Source of the DNA: Vibrio sp. MedPE-SWchi
Lineage (GTDB): Bacteria > Pseudomonadota > Gammaproteobacteria > Enterobacterales > Vibrionaceae
NCBI GenBank assembly: GCA_001874155.1
Contig: MPDB01000005.1
Coordinates: 1 to 64,000 of the forward strand
Length of the DNA stretch: 64,000 nucleotides
Direction of reading: 5' to 3'
The position numbers and the translations under genes are program-made. Below the pieces are notes generated by a model. The model saw only the letters and a program-made list of their open reading frames with translations. It ran no database searches and had not been told where the DNA came from. Shown piece by piece: positions 9,167-16,639 of this stretch (position 1 is its first letter; every line of letters begins with the position of its first letter).

Positions 9167-10762
9167 TTATATGATTTTTTTCATGTCCAAGTAGGATAAA
9201 TGATAATCACTATTAAAACTTTTTTTCAACGCCTCTACAAATTCTTCCTTGGTGATTTTTGAGTCTGATTTTAAGGCGTATATATGTCTATACTTATTAA
9301 AGTACTTGACAGTATATATAGCATAGCTATCTGCATTGTTCTCTAAGTATTCATATACAACGTAAGGAGATCTGAATACTCCATTATTGATTTTTCTCCA
9401 ATCATTATTATATATTATGCTGTCGGTAATGTCATCAATGTCCATTTCACATATGTTAACATCGCATAAGGATTCAATATTAATTGTTCCCGCTATATGA
9501 ATAAAGATTAAATCTGGGGACTCTTTCTCTAATAATTTCACGGATGCGCCATTTATAGCTGTTTTCGCTGTATTCAAACCAACCAAGTCTATCTTTTTAC
9601 CATCAGCCCAGTAAGCGAATCGGCCAGCTTCTGTAAGAGCGATAACGGTACTATCGTCTAATGACTTCTGAAGATAGAATGGAAAGTAATTTATATATGT
9701 ATCATTCCTAAGGTGACCAATTTCATTCTTTATTGATTTAAAGTTATTAGCAATAATTAGTGCAGGGATAACGAATAACAATATAAAAAAGCGACTTTTC
9801 GTAGTGTCAACTCTTGAGGATAAATAGGCTGATAGCAATATAAGGTTTATAGTTACTGGTGCTTGAAATCTATGGGCTATATTTTGACTAAGTGTTGCAA
9901 ATGTCAGTGTGATAAATAAGGCTAATATAGGTGTAGAAACAAGGGATAGTATCCTTTTTTCTTTTGATGTTAATAATAATAATAATGTAGAAGTTATAAG
10001 TAGGAAATTGTTATTAATCCAGTGTACATGGGAGTTCCAGCCAGGTAACAACAGAGAAGAGCTACTTTTTACATATAGAGGCAAAGGTAATAAATAACCA
10101 AAATAATTATATCTCCAGATGAAATAAATCACTCCAACAATAAGCGAAAACGTAGATAAGAGTAAATATTTTTTTACTTTTTTATTTCTTATTATGGTAA
10201 GGTGTAACCCCACAATTGTAGATATAATGCCTATTATAACTCCGTCAGGCCTTACCAAAGCAATTACTATAGATAGAATTGGAACTAAGTATATAGATTC
10301 AGACCTATCTTTTATTAGTGATATAAATATTAGGGAAACGAGGCCAGTATATAAACCGGTGCTAAACCCAGATATTGATGCAGATACTATGTCAGATGTG
10401 ACTAATATAATGATATAAAGTAAAGCTAACAGTTTTTGTTGGTTGTTTTTTAAAATAGACAATATTGCAAAACTGCTAATTGTAATACCTATTGAGTTTA
10501 CTAGGGCAGCAGATATGGCTACATCTAGCCCAATGTAATTCATAGATGAAAGTATTGCCATCCAAAGAAAATCTGTTGCGCCCTCTGTCTTGCTCCCTCC
10601 AGGGTAATAGCTGATACCATGGCCATTAGCAAGGTTTTCTGCATAGATAAATAGGATGTACGCATCTTCATGCAAATGACCTGTCATTAATATAAATATT
10701 GATAGAGACAATACTGATATGAATGAAAAAATAGTGAATAGTATAATTGTATTTCTGTTCAT
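9167..10762 (-). CDS. GT-C membrane glycosyltransferase, putative arabinofuranosyltransferase
   Basis: A 531-residue polytopic protein with roughly ten hydrophobic segments in the first 380 residues and a soluble C-terminal domain of about 150 residues. Right after the first membrane helix comes HEDAYI (acidic pair E32-D33), the position of the catalytic acidic motif of GT-C enzymes, followed by YAENLANGHG and EGATDFLW, a pattern shared with AftB-like and other GT-C proteins that use polyprenyl-phosphate sugars. It is the last gene of a minus-strand operon after gtrA-, dprE1- and dprE2-like genes, so I infer that it transfers D-arabinofuranose on the periplasmic side. The acceptor (O-antigen, capsule or pilin) is unknown. 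Confidence 0.72.
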   Translation of the reverse strand: MNRNTIILFTIFSFISVLSLSIFILMTGHLHEDAYILFIYAENLANGHGISYYPGGSKTEGATDFLWMAILSSMNYIGLDVAISAALVNSIGITISSFAILSILKNNQQKLLALLYIIILVTSDIVSASISGFSTGLYTGLVSLIFISLIKDRSESIYLVPILSIVIALVRPDGVIIGIISTIVGLHLTIIRNKKVKKYLLLSTFSLIVGVIYFIWRYNYFGYLLPLPLYVKSSSSLLLPGWNSHVHWINNNFLLITSTLLLLLTSKEKRILSLVSTPILALFITLTFATLSQNIAHRFQAPVTINLILLSAYLSSRVDTTKSRFFILLFVIPALIIANNFKSIKNEIGHLRNDTYINYFPFYLQKSLDDSTVIALTEAGRFAYWADGKKIDLVGLNTAKTAINGASVKLLEKESPDLIFIHIAGTINIESLCDVNICEMDIDDITDSIIYNNDWRKINNGVFRSPYVVYEYLENNADSYAIYTVKYFNKYRHIYALKSDSKITKEEFVEALKKSFNSDYHLSYLDMKKII

Positions 10763-10765
10763 GAT

Positions 10766-11503
10766 TTATAATTTCGTTCTTTTTATTATGGAAAATGGGA
10801 TATTCCTGATGATACACATAATAATTGACCAATAAGACGGTGCGTATGCGAGATAAGATCTTTGTTTTATTCTATTTGTAATAATTCTAGCTATCTTAAA
10901 AGGTGAAGTCCACAAAACCCCTTTCTTGAATTCTTTGGTCATTGGAGTGTCTACAAATCCTGGTTTAATATCAATTACATGCACACCAGATTTGCTAAGT
11001 CTATGAGATAATCCTTGTAAAAATATTGAGACCATACCTTTAGCACTGCCGTAAATATAGTTGGAAAGTCTTCCTCGATCACCGGCAACACTTGTAATCA
11101 CGGCTATAGAGCCACTTCCTTGTTTCTCCATTTTATTTGCAAGGTGGGTTAACAGTCTAATAACACTTAACGCATTGGTATTTATTTCATCTATAGTTTT
11201 ATCTTCAGAAAGCTGACACAGTTCTTGATTTGGTAGGCTGCCATGGGCAATTATAGCTATATCTATGGCTTCTAGCTTTTCAAAAGCACAATCAACGAGT
11301 TCTTGGTGTAGTTCGTTATTTTCTGCGTTCCAAAACTTTATGTGTACAGAGTGTGCACCTCGAACAATTAAATCAGCTTTAATATTCTCAAGCTTTGTTC
11401 TATCTCTCCCCGCCAAATATAAAACGTTGCCATCAGATGCGTATATTTTGGCTACTTCCTCTGCTATAGCGGATGTGGCTCCAACTAACAGTACATTCTT
11501 CAT
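10766..11503 (-). CDS. DprE2-like SDR: decaprenylphosphoryl-2-keto-ribose reductase homologue
   Basis: A 245-residue classical SDR. The N-terminal cofactor loop is GATSAIAEEVA, a form found in DprE2 (GATSEIG-like) and not the common TGxxxGxG. The catalytic set is Ser138 (ITSVAGDRGR), Tyr151 and Lys155 (YGSAK). DprE2 reduces the 2-keto intermediate made by DprE1, giving the arabino configuration. It starts one base after the stop of the DprE1-like gene and ends 3 bp before the GT-C gene, the same order as Rv3790-Rv3791-Rv3792 in Mycobacterium. Without that context it would only be called an SDR; the context makes the DprE2 role likely. Confidence 0.78.
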   Translation of the reverse strand: MKNVLLVGATSAIAEEVAKIYASDGNVLYLAGRDRTKLENIKADLIVRGAHSVHIKFWNAENNELHQELVDCAFEKLEAIDIAIIAHGSLPNQELCQLSEDKTIDEINTNALSVIRLLTHLANKMEKQGSGSIAVITSVAGDRGRLSNYIYGSAKGMVSIFLQGLSHRLSKSGVHVIDIKPGFVDTPMTKEFKKGVLWTSPFKIARIITNRIKQRSYLAYAPSYWSIIMCIIRNIPFSIIKRTKL

Positions 11504-11504
11504 T

Positions 11505-12791
11505 TTATAGTCCTAGGCGTTTTGATTGAAGTGAGTAGTATTTACCTTTTAGATTGAACTTGGTTCTTATTCTCTCGAATTCTATCCAGTTTGGGTAGGT
11601 AGCTTTAAACATATCTTCATCCATTCTTACATCTTTTGATAGGTATATGCGACCTGAGAAATGCTTCACTATTTCATCCAATCGATTTAGTAGCGGGAAT
11701 AAACTGGGGTTAATTTTGAAATCTAAAGCTAGCGTGTAGCCTTCAATTGGAAAGGATAATAGATTTTCATTTTCTTCTTTTAGGACTTTTAGTACAGCCA
11801 AAAAAGAACCTAGCTTAGAAGCTGCAATTTCTGTAATAATTTCAGTTAATGCTTCAATACCAGCATGTTTTGGAATGACAAATTGATATTGTGTAAATCC
11901 TTGTTTTCCATAGATTAAATTCCAATTACTAATGCCGTCTAGAGGATAAAAGAATGTATCATAATGAACTATGTTATTTATCTCCTTTTTAAGTTGCCTA
12001 TGATAATAAAGAAAATTAAATCCTTGGACAGAGTATTGATTTAGGCAGTATGTTGGGAACTCGAAAGGAATTGACAGCTTTGCGTTTTTATGAGTTTTAA
12101 GTTGATTGTTATCTGAGTGCTCGCCTATCATTATGAGAGATCGACCTAGTCTTTCTCCCATTGATAAGCAATCTATCCAAGCAACTGAATATGTATAGTC
12201 ACTATTTTCTTCTAATAAATTAATTGCTTCACGCAAGTTTTCTGCCTTAATTACCTTTTGTTGAATATATGCGCTTTTTATAGGTTTTAGAGTTATTGTC
12301 GCCTCAACGATAAAGCCTGTAAGCCCCATCCCTCCGCATGTGGCTCGAAAAAGATCCGAGTTTTTTTGATCGTTACAAGTAACCAATTGCCCATCGATTA
12401 ATAAAACTATTGATGAAACATAGTCACAAAAACTGCCTTCTTTATGATGGTTTTTTCCATGCACATCACTAGCAATTGCACCTCCGATGGTGACAAACTT
12501 GGTGCCCGGAGTGACATATGGAAACCAACCTTTTGGGATGAATACTTTCAGTATTTCTTCAATTGTGATTCCGGCTTCGCATCGTAGTTGCCCTGTACTT
12601 TTATCGAAAGAGATAAATCGCGATAGCTTATCAGATAAAATCACTTTATCTGATAATGCACTATCACCGTAGCTTCTTCCTAGACCTCTAGGTATTCCTC
12701 GAAGTGAAAGGGATTCTAGAGTAGCTATTTCAACGCTTAATTGCTCGGTCTCTACGGTAGGGTAGCGGCCCCAACTTGTAAGTTCAGTCAT
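11505..12791 (-). CDS. DprE1-like FAD oxidase: decaprenylphosphoryl-ribose 2'-oxidase homologue
   Basis: A 428-residue VAO-type flavoprotein. The FAD-binding N-terminal half has RGLGRSYGDSALS (residues 35-47), TPGTKFVTIGGAIASDVHG, KNHHKEGSF and GGMGLTGFIVEATI, all close to mycobacterial DprE1. The substrate half ends with YTLALDF (352-358) and YLSKDVR. Ala355 aligns with Cys387 of M. tuberculosis DprE1, the residue attacked by benzothiazinones, and Lys386 with the conserved Lys418; the 31-residue spacing is identical. It should oxidise the C2' hydroxyl of polyprenyl-phosphoryl-ribose. Its ATG directly follows the gtrA-like stop (TAAATG). Confidence 0.82.
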   Translation of the reverse strand: MTELTSWGRYPTVETEQLSVEIATLESLSLRGIPRGLGRSYGDSALSDKVILSDKLSRFISFDKSTGQLRCEAGITIEEILKVFIPKGWFPYVTPGTKFVTIGGAIASDVHGKNHHKEGSFCDYVSSIVLLIDGQLVTCNDQKNSDLFRATCGGMGLTGFIVEATITLKPIKSAYIQQKVIKAENLREAINLLEENSDYTYSVAWIDCLSMGERLGRSLIMIGEHSDNNQLKTHKNAKLSIPFEFPTYCLNQYSVQGFNFLYYHRQLKKEINNIVHYDTFFYPLDGISNWNLIYGKQGFTQYQFVIPKHAGIEALTEIITEIAASKLGSFLAVLKVLKEENENLLSFPIEGYTLALDFKINPSLFPLLNRLDEIVKHFSGRIYLSKDVRMDEDMFKATYPNWIEFERIRTKFNLKGKYYSLQSKRLGL

Positions 12792-13187
12792 TTAACGTCC
12801 TATAAATACGAATTTCTTATCTAAATGATATTTTGCGACATAGCCTATGCTGAGACCTATGATAGCGCCAACATAACGCATCGTTTTAGTTTCAAATATT
12901 AGGTCAAATGTATATTCACTAACCCAGAATACTAATGTCGTGACTATCCCCATGGAACCATAAATTAGGAATGTCATTAGATTTTTGGCTTGATTCTCTG
13001 CTACAAAGTTGAAAATGTACTTCTTGTCCAATGTGTATTTAACGATTAGACCAGTAATGGTGCCACCAAAAATACTAGCTTCTAACTCAAATATTCCATT
13101 GTTTATATAGGTGATGCCTTCTTGTGTGAGGAGATTAACTGCTGTTGCTAATACTGCAAAAATAACGTAAAGCATGCTGTTTTTCAT
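12792..13187 (-). CDS. GtrA family membrane protein, putative polyprenyl-phosphate-sugar flippase/adaptor
   Basis: 131 residues with four hydrophobic segments, the size and layout of GtrA. The motif VKYTLDKKYIF near the second helix and AKYHLDKKFVF at the C-terminus are the repeated (K/R)-Y-x-L-D-(K/R)-x-(F/Y)-(V/I)-F elements of the family. GtrA proteins are thought to move undecaprenyl-phosphate sugars across the inner membrane or to dock partner enzymes. In Mycobacterium a GtrA-like protein (Rv3789) precedes dprE1, exactly as here. It is the first gene of the minus-strand operon. Confidence 0.8.
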   Translation of the reverse strand: MKNSMLYVIFAVLATAVNLLTQEGITYINNGIFELEASIFGGTITGLIVKYTLDKKYIFNFVAENQAKNLMTFLIYGSMGIVTTLVFWVSEYTFDLIFETKTMRYVGAIIGLSIGYVAKYHLDKKFVFIGR

Positions 13188-13239
13188 TGTTTATGTTAGT
13201 CTCTTAAAGGATCATATCAAGATGGTATTATAAACGAAA
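13188..13239. promoter_or_regulatory. 52-bp divergent promoter region of the arabinose-type locus
   Basis: Only 52 bp separate the start codons of gtrA-like (minus) and ubiA-like (plus). Promoters for both arms must overlap here or lie inside the coding regions. An AT-rich TATTATAAA stretch at 13221-13235 could serve as a -10 for the plus arm, though no clear -35 is visible. AAAGGAT at 13205-13211 is too far from either start to be a ribosome site. Confidence 0.35.
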
Positions 13240-14094
13240 ATGCTTAATAATAAATCACTTTACGCGTTACTGCGATTAATGCGACCTAAGCAGTGGGTTA
13301 AAAATGTTTTTGTACTCGCACCCTTGCTTTTCTCCGGTGAATTTACAGACATATTCTCTATCAATTTAGCCTTGTCTGCATTCCTGTTTTTTTGTATAGC
13401 TTCGTCAGCTACGTATATTCTCAATGATTACGTTGACATTGAGAATGACAAGAAGCATCCAATAAAGTCTAAGACTCGCCCATTAGCTTCAGGTGAAGTT
13501 ACTATAAAGCAAGCAGGATTGTTAGCATTTTCATTATATGGCTTTATTTTATTATCTTTCTTTGTCGAACCATATTTATTTATTGTTTTACTATGTTATT
13601 TAGTGCTGAATGTTATTTATACATTTTACTTAAAGCATCAACCAGTCTTAGATATTTTTACTATAGCTTTGGGGTTTGTGTTGAGAGTGCTCTCAGGGGC
13701 AGTCGTAATTAGTGTTCCTTTATCCTCATGGATGTTTATTACAACACTATCTCTAGCTCTCTATTTAGCATCGATAAAGCGAAAGCAAGAGTTGGCAAAG
13801 TCTGGTGATAATGCTAGGAGTGTTTTAAAACATTATTCTATAGATTTAGCCGATAAGTATGCAGAGATGTCAGCGACTAGCGCGATCTTATTTTACAGCT
13901 TATTTGTTATGTCAGACAAGCCAATATTGGTTTACACTATTCCATTGGTGCTTTTTGGCTTATATAGATATTGGTATATAGTAGATATGAAAGATGATGG
14001 CGAGTCACCAACTGACGCATTGTTTTCTGATGGTTTGCTGCAAGTGACTATTATTTCGTGGGCATTTTATTGTTTTTATTCTCTTACTGTTTGA
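13240..14094 (+). CDS. UbiA-family prenyltransferase, decaprenyl-phosphate phosphoribosyltransferase-like
   Basis: 284 residues with about eight membrane helices. The UbiA aspartate motif is NDYVDIENDKKHP (Asn62 to Asp70), followed by KTRPLASG. The second loop is LKHQPVLDIFTIALGFVLR, close to the LKH(Q)xVLDI signature of Rv3806c. Rv3806c condenses PRPP with decaprenyl phosphate to give decaprenylphosphoryl-5-phosphoribose. The start MLRLMRPKQWVKN-type region (RLMRPKQWVKNVF) is also typical of this branch and not of quinone or haem prenyltransferases. It faces the gtrA-dprE1-dprE2 operon and is followed by a phosphatase gene, so the first two steps of the pathway are paired. Confidence 0.82.
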   Translation: MLNNKSLYALLRLMRPKQWVKNVFVLAPLLFSGEFTDIFSINLALSAFLFFCIASSATYILNDYVDIENDKKHPIKSKTRPLASGEVTIKQAGLLAFSLYGFILLSFFVEPYLFIVLLCYLVLNVIYTFYLKHQPVLDIFTIALGFVLRVLSGAVVISVPLSSWMFITTLSLALYLASIKRKQELAKSGDNARSVLKHYSIDLADKYAEMSATSAILFYSLFVMSDKPILVYTIPLVLFGLYRYWYIVDMKDDGESPTDALFSDGLLQVTIISWAFYCFYSLTV

Positions 14095-14103
14095 GGTCTG
14101 ATT

Positions 14104-14517
14104 ATGGATTTAAGCTATTTATTAACACCATTATTTGCATGGATTATCGCTGGAAGTCTCAAATTTATAATCAACAGTATTAAAGCAAAGCGACTAGCGT
14201 TTGATTTGATTGGTTATGGTGGGATGCCCAGTAATCACAGCAGTATTGTGACAAGCGCAGTAACAATTATTGCTTTAAAGGAAGGTATTGATGAGCCGGC
14301 ATTAGTCGCAGCAGTAGCTTTGGCTTTTGTTGTGATTTTGGATGCTAATAGCTTAAGACAGCAAATAGGAAAGCATGCTAAACAAATTAATTCTATTAAT
14401 ATAGGAAGTGATATCCCCACTCTTAGAGAAAGAATAGGGCACACTCGCGCTGAGATTGCAGCAGGTGTTGTTAGTGGTATTTCTTCTGCTGCTTTAGTAT
14501 ATTTTTTAACAATATAA
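14104..14517 (+). CDS. Divergent PAP2-family phosphatase (DUF212-like), putative DPPR phosphatase
   Basis: 137 residues with hydrophobic N- and C-terminal segments. Motifs seen are GGMPSNHSS (residues 39-47, the PSxH core), SLRQQIGKHA and ERIGHTRAEI, the pattern of the YuiD-like divergent PAP2 family. A TGAGG ribosome site covers the upstream ubiA-like stop region, so the two are translated together. In Mycobacterium the PAP2 gene Rv3807c sits beside Rv3806c and is proposed to remove the 5-phosphate from decaprenylphosphoryl-5-phosphoribose. The same role is inferred here. Substrate is not provable from sequence. Confidence 0.75.
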   Translation: MDLSYLLTPLFAWIIAGSLKFIINSIKAKRLAFDLIGYGGMPSNHSSIVTSAVTIIALKEGIDEPALVAAVALAFVVILDANSLRQQIGKHAKQINSINIGSDIPTLRERIGHTRAEIAAGVVSGISSAALVYFLTI

Positions 14518-14543
14518 TTCATTGTTAGAAAATATCGAATCTA

Positions 14544-15317
14544 TTAAATATCGTCTCTGTTCGTTTTGTGTTTGTTTAGTTTATATATAAGTTTAATGAC
14601 TGATATGCTGAGACCGAATAATAGACCAATTAGACTACCAAGTGTAATTATGATTGTCCGTTTTGGTTTAATCGGTGAGGTAGGCTTTCTGGGAGGAGTC
14701 ATCGAATGTACTATGTTTGAAGTAGGACTTTCAAGGATGGCTTTTTTAAATAGCTGCCTAGAATATAGTTCAGATAGCGTCTCTTGTGCTTTGTCTAAAA
14801 ACGTATGATTTTCTAGAGACTTAGCAGCTGTTAATGCTTGATAAACGTTACCCATTTCATTTTGTTTGAGTGCAGAGTTTAAATGTCTAGCTACAATATC
14901 AACCCCTAGATAGGCGGCCTCTGGATTTGTCGATGATTTGTAGATTGTGATCAATTTATTTCTATTATCTAAAGAAATTGAAATATCATTAAGAATCCTA
15001 GGATCTACACCTTCAATACTAGCTATCTTTGACTTGAAACCTGCACTACTTAAAAGTTGAGGGGACAATTTTGGTTCGCTTACTCCCCAAGCGGCATAAA
15101 ATTTGTCCGCAGTAAAGAATGTAACCCTGGTTTCGTATGTGTCTGGTTTGTTATAGGCGAAGAGTGCGGCTGCAACAGAAAAAACTAGTAATAAGAAAAC
15201 AATAATGAATCTGTCAGCCCAGAATGCTTTCAAAAGCATATAAAGGTCAACCTCTTCAAGTTTTTTACTATGAGGAAATTTTTCTTGTTCATATATATCG
15301 GTATATTTTGAGGTCAT
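14544..15317 (-). CDS. wzz: Wzz/chain-length determinant family protein
   Basis: 257 residues with one membrane helix near residues 35-54 (FIIVFLLLVFSVAAALF) and a second near 225-245 (IIITLGSLIGLLFGLSIS). The proline-rich PPRKPTSPIKPKR stretch just before TM2 is the classic Wzz signature. The periplasmic part is mostly helical. It sets the modal chain length of a Wzy-polymerised O-antigen or similar polymer. It is somewhat shorter than enterobacterial Wzz. It is convergent with the PAP2-like gene and followed upstream by wecA on the same strand. No polymerase or flippase is visible in the window. Confidence 0.82.
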   Translation of the reverse strand: MTSKYTDIYEQEKFPHSKKLEEVDLYMLLKAFWADRFIIVFLLLVFSVAAALFAYNKPDTYETRVTFFTADKFYAAWGVSEPKLSPQLLSSAGFKSKIASIEGVDPRILNDISISLDNRNKLITIYKSSTNPEAAYLGVDIVARHLNSALKQNEMGNVYQALTAAKSLENHTFLDKAQETLSELYSRQLFKKAILESPTSNIVHSMTPPRKPTSPIKPKRTIIITLGSLIGLLFGLSISVIKLIYKLNKHKTNRDDI

Positions 15318-15451
15318 ATTTCTTCCTGTAATTTATATGGTTATTACTTTATGCTTAAATATAGTGCGTAATGTATTAATAGGTCTTCTACTATTTGATA
15401 TGTATAAGCTAAAGACAAGGTATTTTAGAAATTAGTTATAACTTAGCTAGT

Positions 15452-16516
15452 CTATAGAGGTTCTTTCCAACGTCTAATGGTAGCCGTAATTCTCCAAATA
15501 TTACTTAGAAGCGTTAAGTAAAGAATAAAACAAACAATGAACAAATAAAACATCAAATATTCAGGAATATTTATCATCTCTGCATATATACCAAACCCAG
15601 CGTAAATTGTCGCAATAGAGCAAATGGCGATAAGAGTTTGCCCCGAGCTAAGGCCTATGCGTTGGAAAAGGTGATGTAAATGCTCTCTATCGGGTTTAAA
15701 TGGGGAGTCACCTCTGCGAACTCGTCTAATCATAATCGCAGTCATATCCATTAAAGGCACCGCAATTAACCAAAGTGCTGTTACAGGCCTTAACGGAGAA
15801 GGCCCCTCATTTTGGCTTGATAAAAGAAGCAACCAAATTACGGTAAATCCGATGACCATGCTACCAGCATCACCCATAAATATCTTCCGGCGCCGACCAA
15901 AAGCTCCGAGATTTAGTAAAATATAGGGAGTAATAATAATTACCAATACTAAGCATAGATAAGCAATATTCATTTGCCCATCATATGCGAGCATTATGCC
16001 TAAGCTACCAAATGTTACAATTGATAGCCCGCCTAATAAGCCGTCGATACCATCTACCATATTGAACGCGTTTATAGCTCCTACGACGGCAAAAACAGTG
16101 ACTAAATAGCCAAACCAACCTAGAGTAATAACCTGTCCAGCACCAAACACATCTCCAATAGTATTCAATTCAATCCCACCAATGACCATCATAGCGACAG
16201 AAAGAGCAGCTTGAACAGCGAACCTTAGTTTAAAGCTAATATCATATTTATCATCAAGAGCACCGATAGTAACGAGTATCAGAATACAAGTAGAAAAAAG
16301 CCCTACATTTTGAATAATGTATTGATTATTAAACAGAAAATAGAGTAAGGATATCGTAATGGAAATCCCACCAACCAACGGAATTGCACCATTGTGAAGC
16401 TTTCTTGCATTAGGCTTATCAACTAATCCTATATTTTTTGCGACTTTGCGCATTAAAAACAGTGATGCCAAAGAGAAAAAAAACAGAAATGCCAAGTCTA
16501 CAACAGGGATAAGCAC
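15452..16516 (-). CDS. wecA: UDP-GlcNAc:undecaprenyl-phosphate GlcNAc-1-phosphate transferase
   Basis: A 354-residue polytopic MraY/WecA-family enzyme with about eleven helices. Conserved cytoplasmic motifs are GALDDKYDIS (catalytic DD), NMVDGIDGLLG, KIFMGDAGS and the histidine-rich DREHLHHLFQRIG, the latter typical of WecA. It starts polyprenyl-linked O-antigen synthesis by loading GlcNAc-1-phosphate onto undecaprenyl phosphate. The start codon is GTG at 16516 with an AAGG about 10 nt upstream. It lies 134 bp upstream of wzz on the same strand, at the edge between the polysaccharide cluster and core genes. Confidence 0.88.
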   Translation of the reverse strand: MLIPVVDLAFLFFFSLASLFLMRKVAKNIGLVDKPNARKLHNGAIPLVGGISITISLLYFLFNNQYIIQNVGLFSTCILILVTIGALDDKYDISFKLRFAVQAALSVAMMVIGGIELNTIGDVFGAGQVITLGWFGYLVTVFAVVGAINAFNMVDGIDGLLGGLSIVTFGSLGIMLAYDGQMNIAYLCLVLVIIITPYILLNLGAFGRRRKIFMGDAGSMVIGFTVIWLLLLSSQNEGPSPLRPVTALWLIAVPLMDMTAIMIRRVRRGDSPFKPDREHLHHLFQRIGLSSGQTLIAICSIATIYAGFGIYAEMINIPEYLMFYLFIVCFILYLTLLSNIWRITATIRRWKEPL

Positions 16517-16639
16517 AGGGATAAAACCTTAGTCAGAGTTTAGCAGTTGATTCTATGGGAAACTCAACTCTCAATAAAGAGAGAATTTGATCTAATGCGT
16601 CAATCTAGAAGTAGATCGCCAAAGGGAAGAAATAGCTTC

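Noticed and set aside
13240..14094. UbiA as a quinone or haem biosynthesis prenyltransferase
   Set aside because: The LKHQPVLDI loop, the RPKQWVKN start and the gene neighbours fit the phosphoribosyltransferase branch better; no quinone or haem genes are nearby.
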